NCBI GenBank assembly: GCA_011051745.1
Contig: DRKO01000018.1
Location: 1-9,256 of the forward strand
Direction of reading: 5' to 3'
Length of the DNA stretch: 9,256 nt
Origin: Chloroflexota bacterium
GTDB taxonomy: Bacteria; Chloroflexota; Anaerolineae; Aggregatilineales; UBA3940
The position numbers and the translations under genes were made by a program. Numbering within the stretch: position 1 is the first letter of the stretch; the number at the start of each line of letters is the position of its first letter. Below, piece by piece: positions 5,990-9,256 of the stretch. The notes beneath the pieces are model-generated. The model saw only the letters and a program-made list of their open reading frames with translations. It was not told where the DNA came from and did no database searches.

Positions 5990-7618
5990 CTACCGGCCTT
6001 CGTCGTCAGGCCGGGCCTGCTGCCGGGACAGACGCTTTACCGCCGTCTCGGTGAAGAAGCGGGCCTCCTCGCTTCCGAACACCCACGCCAGCCCCCAGAA
6101 GAGACCGCCGCCTGCGATGATCGCGTTCAGCGAACCGAACGTTACCCCCATCCACGTGATGAGCGCGGGGGTGAGCAGCCAGAGAGCCAGCCCCATAACG
6201 GCGCTGGCCGCTCCGGCCCGCAGCAGGCTTGAGGCCAGCCGATGGCCCTCCAGCCCGCCCAGACGCGCCCGGACCAGCGCCAGCAGCGCCAGCCCCTCCA
6301 GAGTCGTCGCCAGCGTGTTCGCCAGCGCCAGACCGGCGAACGTCCCGTGTTCCAGGCTTCCGGGCGTGCCGATCACATGGATCAGCGTCAGGCTGAGCAG
6401 CACGTTGAGGATCATCGCCCCCCCGCCCACCACCACGGGCGTCAGCGTGTCGTGCATGGCGTAGAAGGCCCGCGTCACGATTTCAACCAGCGAGTGGGCC
6501 ACCAGCCCCAGGCTGAAGAACAGCAGCGCCCAGGCCGTCGCCTGGCTATCCTGCGGGGTAAAGGCCCCCCGCTCGAAGATCAACCGGACGATGGGCAGGC
6601 GCAGGATCACCAGCCCCACCGTCGCGGGGAGGGCGAGGAACAGCACCGCCCGGAGCACCTGCCCCAGCGTGCGCTTGAGCGCTTCCGTCTGTCCTCCGGC
6701 CACGTGTGCCGAAAAGGTAGGGAAAGCCGCCGTCGCCGCCGACTGCGCGATCACGCCCTGCGGCAGCAGCATAATGAACCAGGCCCGGTTCAACGCCCCC
6801 AGACTGCCCTCGACCATGCCGGAAGCCAGTATCGTGCTGACCCAGAAGTTGATCTGGACGATTGCCAGCCCCAGCACGCGCGGCCCCATCAGGCGTGCGA
6901 CTTCGATCACGCCGGGGTGTTTCACATCCAGAATAAGCCGGTAGGGGAAGCGGGTTGCCACCACGCCGGGTAGCTGGATCAGAAAGTGCAGCGCCGCTCC
7001 CAGCACCGTCCCCCACGCCAGCCCGAAGATGCCCATCGAGGGGGCCAGTGCCACCGTGCCGATGATGATCCCGATGTTGCGCAGGAGGGGAGCCAGCGCG
7101 GGGAGCAGAAACCGCTGATGGGCGTTCAGGAACCCCATCATCAGGCCGCTGACACTGAAGATGATCGGCGTCAGCAACATGATCCGCAGCAGGCGGGCGG
7201 TCAGTGCCTGCGCCTCGGCGTCGAAATCTGGCACGAGCAGCGTGTCAACAATCGGGCGGGCGAAGATCGCGCTCAGCCCCGCGATCCCGATCATGAGCAG
7301 CAGCAGCAGGTTAACGACCGTGCTTGTCAGGCGATAGGCCTCATCGCGTTTGCCCTGAGCGATGTAATCCATGAAGGTCGGGATGAAAGCCGAGCCAATC
7401 GCCCCGCCCGCCACCACCAGAAACAGCGTCTCCGGCGGCCTTGAGGCCGCTACGAAGGCGTCATACACGCCCCCGCCGCCGAAGATGCTGGCGATGACGG
7501 TCTCCCGAACCAGCCCCAGCAGGCGGCTGAGCACAAATCCGGCCATCACCAGCCCCGCCGCCCGCGCGATCTGGCGACCGGAGAGCGCCGTCCCCGCCTG
7601 TTCCGTTATATCCGCCAT
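5990..7618 (-). CDS. murJ: MurJ/MviN-type lipid II flippase
   Basis: A 542-residue polytopic membrane protein of the MOP exporter superfamily. MurJ flips the peptidoglycan precursor lipid II across the cytoplasmic membrane. About 14 hydrophobic segments are visible. Family motifs include SRLLGLVRET (31-40, with the conserved cavity Arg), VYDAF (51-55), MMGFLNAHQRF (160-170), NRAW...LLPQGV (277-289), ERGAF (349-353) and RAFYAMHDTLTPV (383-395). The tail after the last helix is short and polar. I chose the ATG at 7618. A TTG at 7654 in the same frame would add 12 residues but falls inside the predicted -35 box, and the TATACT promoter would start transcription at about the ATG itself. It has its own promoter and is separated by a hairpin from the upstream lipoprotein gene. 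Related flippases serve other polyprenyl-linked glycans, so a role with the neighbouring sugar genes is possible but less likely than MurJ. Confidence 0.93.
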   Translation of the reverse strand: MADITEQAGTALSGRQIARAAGLVMAGFVLSRLLGLVRETVIASIFGGGGVYDAFVAASRPPETLFLVVAGGAIGSAFIPTFMDYIAQGKRDEAYRLTSTVVNLLLLLMIGIAGLSAIFARPIVDTLLVPDFDAEAQALTARLLRIMLLTPIIFSVSGLMMGFLNAHQRFLLPALAPLLRNIGIIIGTVALAPSMGIFGLAWGTVLGAALHFLIQLPGVVATRFPYRLILDVKHPGVIEVARLMGPRVLGLAIVQINFWVSTILASGMVEGSLGALNRAWFIMLLPQGVIAQSAATAAFPTFSAHVAGGQTEALKRTLGQVLRAVLFLALPATVGLVILRLPIVRLIFERGAFTPQDSQATAWALLFFSLGLVAHSLVEIVTRAFYAMHDTLTPVVVGGGAMILNVLLSLTLIHVIGTPGSLEHGTFAGLALANTLATTLEGLALLALVRARLGGLEGHRLASSLLRAGAASAVMGLALWLLTPALITWMGVTFGSLNAIIAGGGLFWGLAWVFGSEEARFFTETAVKRLSRQQARPDDEGR

Positions 7619-7625
7619 GCCGCCC

Positions 7626-7654
7626 AGTATAGTCGGCCTCTCGGTCAGGGCCAA
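7626..7654 (-). promoter_or_regulatory. sigma70-like promoter of murJ, probably leaderless
   Basis: TTGGCC (7654-7649) and TATACT (7631-7626) on the minus strand are separated by exactly 17 bp. Only 7 bases lie between the -10 and the ATG at 7618, so transcription should begin at or within a base or two of the start codon. No room is left for a ribosome-binding site on that transcript. Confidence 0.55.
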
Positions 7655-7660
7655 ATACTC

Positions 7661-7694
7661 AGGGAGGCAACCACGCGGCGGCGGTTGCCTCCCT
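7661..7694 (-). terminator. 12-bp perfect stem hairpin after the lipoprotein gene
   Basis: The arms AGGGAGGCAACC (7661-7672) and GGTTGCCTCCCT (7683-7694) are perfect reverse complements around a 10-nt loop. The hairpin lies 28 nt past the stop of the minus-strand gene at 7723 and before the murJ promoter. The bases after it on the minus strand (GAGTATTTGG) hold few T residues, so it is an imperfect intrinsic terminator. It may instead stabilise the 3' end of the mRNA or need a factor. Confidence 0.6.
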
Positions 7695-7722
7695 GTCTCT
7701 TATCTCCGGCTGGAAGTTCCGG

Positions 7723-8136
7723 CTAATCCGAAAGCTCTGGAACGTCATCCAGTGGATCGGCCTCGTTGTTAGCCTGATCCAGCAATCCCAGCAGGGATTC
7801 CAGTTGATCCCCCAGTGCTTCGGCTTCCGCGCTCTCCCCCGTTGCCTCTGTAGGCGTGGCCGTCGGGGCGGCCACGATGGGCGTCGGGGTCGGGAAAGCC
7901 GTCGCTTCCCCCGCTGGCTCCGGGGAGGGGAGCACAGTCTCAGGAGGAGTCTCCGGTGTGGCGGGCGGTTGTGTCGCGGGCGGCTCAACCGTCGCCTCTG
8001 CTGGCTGAGGAGGGACCTCCTCCTGCTCCTCCTGACGCGGCCCGTTACAGGCCAGGCTGGCGCTCACCATGAGCGCCAGCGCGACCCCGACTGGAAGATA
8101 GGCGATCCTCCGGGTTCGGAGATGCTTCTTTCTCAT
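7723..8136 (-). CDS. Small proline-rich lipoprotein of unknown function
   Basis: A 137-residue protein. The basic start MRKKHLRTRR is followed by a hydrophobic stretch (11-29) ending SASLA-C30, which satisfies the general lipobox rule although -3 is Ser rather than the preferred Leu, so a membrane-anchored lipoprotein is likely. Residues about 33-100 are a low-complexity Pro/Thr/Glu/Ala linker (for example FPTPTP and PTATPT). The C-terminus (about 101-124) can form an amphipathic helix with DQLESLLGLLDQ and ends in an acidic tail (DPLDDVPELSD). No known domain is seen. The ATG at 8136 has GGAGAGGAA just upstream and lies 10 nt after the stop of the secreted-protein gene, so the two are surely cotranscribed. 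The same frame is open further upstream, but that part is antisense-like and overlaps the neighbour. The helix at the end of a flexible tether suggests a docking function; this is inference. Confidence 0.8.
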   Translation of the reverse strand: MRKKHLRTRRIAYLPVGVALALMVSASLACNGPRQEEQEEVPPQPAEATVEPPATQPPATPETPPETVLPSPEPAGEATAFPTPTPIVAAPTATPTEATGESAEAEALGDQLESLLGLLDQANNEADPLDDVPELSD

Positions 8137-8146
8137 TTCCTCTCCG

Positions 8147-8719
8147 TCACTGGTCTGTCTGGCTGCCCCCCGCATCCTCGAGAGCCTGCCGACGGAAGTC
8201 CTGAACGGCCCGCCGGAACTGGATGGTTGCGTCCCGCAGTGTCCGGTGGGCATCCCGCAGCGGTCGGCCCGCGTTCCGAAGCGTCTCGATGGCCTGATCC
8301 CGGTCGGTGACCTTGCCCTCATCATCAAAGCCTGCATGTTCGTCAAGCACGCTGGTGGCCGTGTTGAGCGACTCTTCCGCCGCGTCAACTCCGGCCCGGT
8401 AATCGTCCAGCGCCGCCTGAAGCGTCGAGACATCGTGCCCCTCTTCGGAGAGAACGTCTATCCAGTCCTGGGCGATGTCCGCCGCCTGCCGTGCCAGATC
8501 AATCCGATATTCCAGCCCATCGCGTACAAGCTGGATGCGCCTTAACAGGAACTCGAGGCGGGTTCCGTCCCCGCGTTCCAGAGCAGGCGATGCGACGATG
8601 TCGGCAGCCTGTGCCGGGGTGGCCGGGACGATCAGCAGACCGGCCAGCACGACTGCGGCCACCAGCAAACCGGACGCCAGTACCGGCTGTACCCTGAACC
8701 TGACCACTGGTTTCTTCAT
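8147..8719 (-). CDS. Secreted, mostly helical protein of unknown function
   Basis: A 190-residue protein with a clear Sec signal peptide: MKK..., a hydrophobic core at 12-33 and a probable cut after the AQA of TPAQA-ADI (38/39). The mature part is about 150 residues, almost free of Pro and Gly, without Cys, and rich in Arg, Asp, Ala and Leu. It appears as two long helical stretches (about 55-127 and 138-184) with a short acidic turn between them (HAGFDDEG). This suggests an antiparallel helical hairpin outside the membrane, loosely like Spy/CpxP-type chaperones, but no family motif supports that name. The ATG at 8719 was chosen because AGGGAA precedes it by about 6 nt and the signal peptide starts there; an in-frame extension to 8842 crosses the regulatory repeats. 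It is the first gene of a pair with the lipoprotein at 7723-8136. Confidence 0.8.
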   Translation of the reverse strand: MKKPVVRFRVQPVLASGLLVAAVVLAGLLIVPATPAQAADIVASPALERGDGTRLEFLLRRIQLVRDGLEYRIDLARQAADIAQDWIDVLSEEGHDVSTLQAALDDYRAGVDAAEESLNTATSVLDEHAGFDDEGKVTDRDQAIETLRNAGRPLRDAHRTLRDATIQFRRAVQDFRRQALEDAGGSQTDQ

Positions 8720-8764
8720 ACGGCTTCCCTCGCTAATCCCTCCTGACATTGATTGTACACCCGT

Positions 8765-8770
8765 ATCATA
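8765..8770 (-). promoter_or_regulatory. -10 box (TATGAT) of the secreted protein/lipoprotein operon
   Basis: TATGAT on the minus strand would start transcription near 8758 and give a leader of about 39 nt before the ATG at 8719. No -35-like hexamer is found at 16-18 bp; direct repeats fill that place instead, which suggests an activator-dependent promoter. TACAAT at 8757-8752 is a second but less well placed candidate. Confidence 0.4.
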
Positions 8771-8778
8771 GGGATAGC

Positions 8779-8818
8779 GCATTGCGATTCTATTGCGAAA
8801 ACGTAAAAAGGGCGTAAA
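8779..8818 (-). promoter_or_regulatory. Tandem heptamer direct repeats, 11-bp period (PhoB/OmpR-like operator)
   Basis: Read on the minus strand, heptamers start at 8818 (TTTACGC), 8807 (TTTACGT), 8796 (GCAATAG) and 8785 (GCAATGC), each separated by 4 bp. The first two agree at six of seven positions, and the last two share GCAAT; in a shifted phase the second pair is a perfect 7-mer (TCGCAAT) repeated 11 bp apart. The block ends 10 bp before the TATGAT -10. This is the spacing of E. coli Pho boxes and of tandem sites for winged-helix response regulators. The regulator is not in the window. Confidence 0.45.
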
Positions 8819-8821
8819 CGT

Positions 8822-8837
8822 CAGGGGCCACCCCCTG
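8822..8837. repeat. Short inverted repeat CAGGGG-N4-CCCCTG
   Basis: A perfect 6+6 dyad with a 4-bp centre lies between the direct repeats and the plus-strand -35. It may be an operator for either divergent promoter; it is too short to rank above chance on its own. Confidence 0.25.
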
Positions 8838-8849
8838 CTCACCGATCTT

Positions 8850-8878
8850 TTGGCGTATCCCGTCCCCCGCGCTAAAAT
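8850..8878 (+). promoter_or_regulatory. sigma70-like promoter of the substrate-binding protein gene
   Basis: TTGGCG (8850-8855) and TAAAAT (8873-8878) are 17 bp apart on the plus strand. The start would be near 8885, giving a leader of about 78 nt to the GTG at 8963. Confidence 0.5.
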
Positions 8879-8895
8879 CCCTCCGGTTTTACATG

Positions 8896-8925
8896 TTTCA
8901 GAACAATCTGAAAGAAAATTCTGAA
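8896..8925 (+). promoter_or_regulatory. Overlapping dyads in the leader of the transporter gene
   Basis: TTTCAGA (8896-8902) pairs perfectly with TCTGAAA (8907-8913) around ACAA. The shifted arm TTCAGAA (8897-8903) pairs perfectly with TTCTGAA (8919-8925). One left arm therefore has two possible partners in the predicted transcript, just after the promoter. This could be a three-half-site operator or two exclusive RNA hairpins. Confidence 0.35.
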
Positions 8926-8962
8926 GAAATCCTTAGTTTGACGAATAGAGAGGACACAGACT

Positions 8963-9256
8963 GTGCGCAACAGATCTTTTTCAATCGCCGCGCTGCCAGC
9001 ACTGACGCTCACCCTGCTACTCTCGGCCTGTGCCGGTGCTCCCTCGCCCGCCACCGGGGAGGGAGCCGTCGCCCCCCTGAAAGTCGGGTTGCTGCCCGTT
9101 CTGGACACGCTGCCCTTCTACATCGCCGAGACGAATGGCTACTTCGAGGAAGCCGGTGTGGAGGTCGAGGCAGTGGCGGTTTCCAGCCCCGTTGAGCGCG
9201 ATCAGTTGATGCAGGCCGGGGAGATTGACGGCATGTTGAACGAAATGACCTCGACC
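8963..9256 (+). CDS. ABC importer substrate-binding lipoprotein, NMT1/SsuA-type (partial, runs off right edge)
   Basis: The first 98 residues are visible and the frame is open to the window end. MRNRSFS and a hydrophobic core end in LLLSAC (C23), a classic lipobox, so the protein should be anchored outside the cytoplasmic membrane. After a short linker (GAPSPATGEG) the fold begins with LKVGLLPVLDTLPFYIAETNGYFEEAGVEVE, typical of the NMT1/THI5/SsuA group that binds sulfonates, nitrate or thiamine-pyrimidine precursors; the ligand cannot be told from this part. The GTG at 8963 was chosen because GAGAGGA lies about 9 nt upstream and the signal peptide starts there. A longer open frame from an ATG at 8893 is in another frame and gives no sensible protein. 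It is transcribed divergently from the secreted-protein pair. Confidence 0.88.
   Translation, partial: MRNRSFSIAALPALTLTLLLSACAGAPSPATGEGAVAPLKVGLLPVLDTLPFYIAETNGYFEEAGVEVEAVAVSSPVERDQLMQAGEIDGMLNEMTST

Noticed and set aside
6242..6973. Plus-strand open frame of 243 codons
   Set aside because: It is antisense to murJ, with a Gln/Arg/His-rich composition typical of a shadow frame.
7695..7722. Second imperfect inverted repeat (CCGG arms) just after the lipoprotein stop
   Set aside because: The arms are short and mismatched, and the strong hairpin at 7661-7694 explains the region better.
8137..8433. N-terminal extension of the lipoprotein gene
   Set aside because: It lies within the secreted-protein gene in another frame, is Arg/Ser-rich, and would bury the signal peptide 100 residues inside the protein.
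8893..9195. Plus-strand ATG frame of 100 codons overlapping the transporter gene
   Set aside because: The frame from the GTG at 8963 gives a lipobox and a substrate-binding protein fold; the ATG frame gives neither and would include the leader dyads.

Overview
This 9.3 kb window has high-GC bacterial DNA, tight gene packing and mostly minus-strand genes. It most resembles Chloroflexota (Anaerolineae-like): a lipoprotein with a Pro/Thr/Glu-rich linker, a LarA-type protein, and unusual multidomain sugar-activation proteins. This taxonomic guess is inference, because no marker gene is present.

Region 1 to about 5970 (minus strand) is one probable operon, read right to left from an extended -10 promoter near 5962-5970. 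Its order is a LarA-type nickel-pincer 2-hydroxyacid racemase/epimerase homologue (4611-5918); a possible 19-codon bridging ORF (4555-4614); a NeuB-like/SAF/SpsF fusion (3005-4558); a glycosyltransferase-2/NeuA-like fusion (1605-3008); an apparently intact NeuB-family nonulosonate synthase (561-1580); and the N-terminal part of a polytopic membrane protein (1-550) that runs off the left edge. Together these suggest synthesis, CMP activation and transfer of a sialic-acid-like sugar. The layout is odd. The intact synthase stands alone, a synthase-like domain that lacks the synthase motifs is fused to an intact-looking SpsF cytidylyltransferase, and a NeuA-like domain without its nucleotide-loop and metal residues is fused to the glycosyltransferase.

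Region 5990-7722 holds murJ (lipid II flippase family). It has its own well-spaced sigma70-like promoter, placed so that the mRNA would be leaderless, and a perfect 12-bp stem hairpin lies just upstream.

Region 7723-8719 (minus) is a two-gene unit: a secreted, mostly helical protein followed after 10 nt by a small proline-rich lipoprotein. Neither is of recognised function.

The divergent intergenic region 8720-8962 is rich in signals: two pairs of heptamer direct repeats with 11-bp periodicity ending 10 bp from a -10 (the geometry of PhoB/OmpR-family sites), a plus-strand sigma70-like promoter, and overlapping dyads in the plus-strand leader. From 8963 (plus) starts a lipoprotein substrate-binding component of an NMT1/SsuA-type ABC importer, cut by the right edge. 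No tRNA, rRNA, CRISPR array or insertion sequence was seen.
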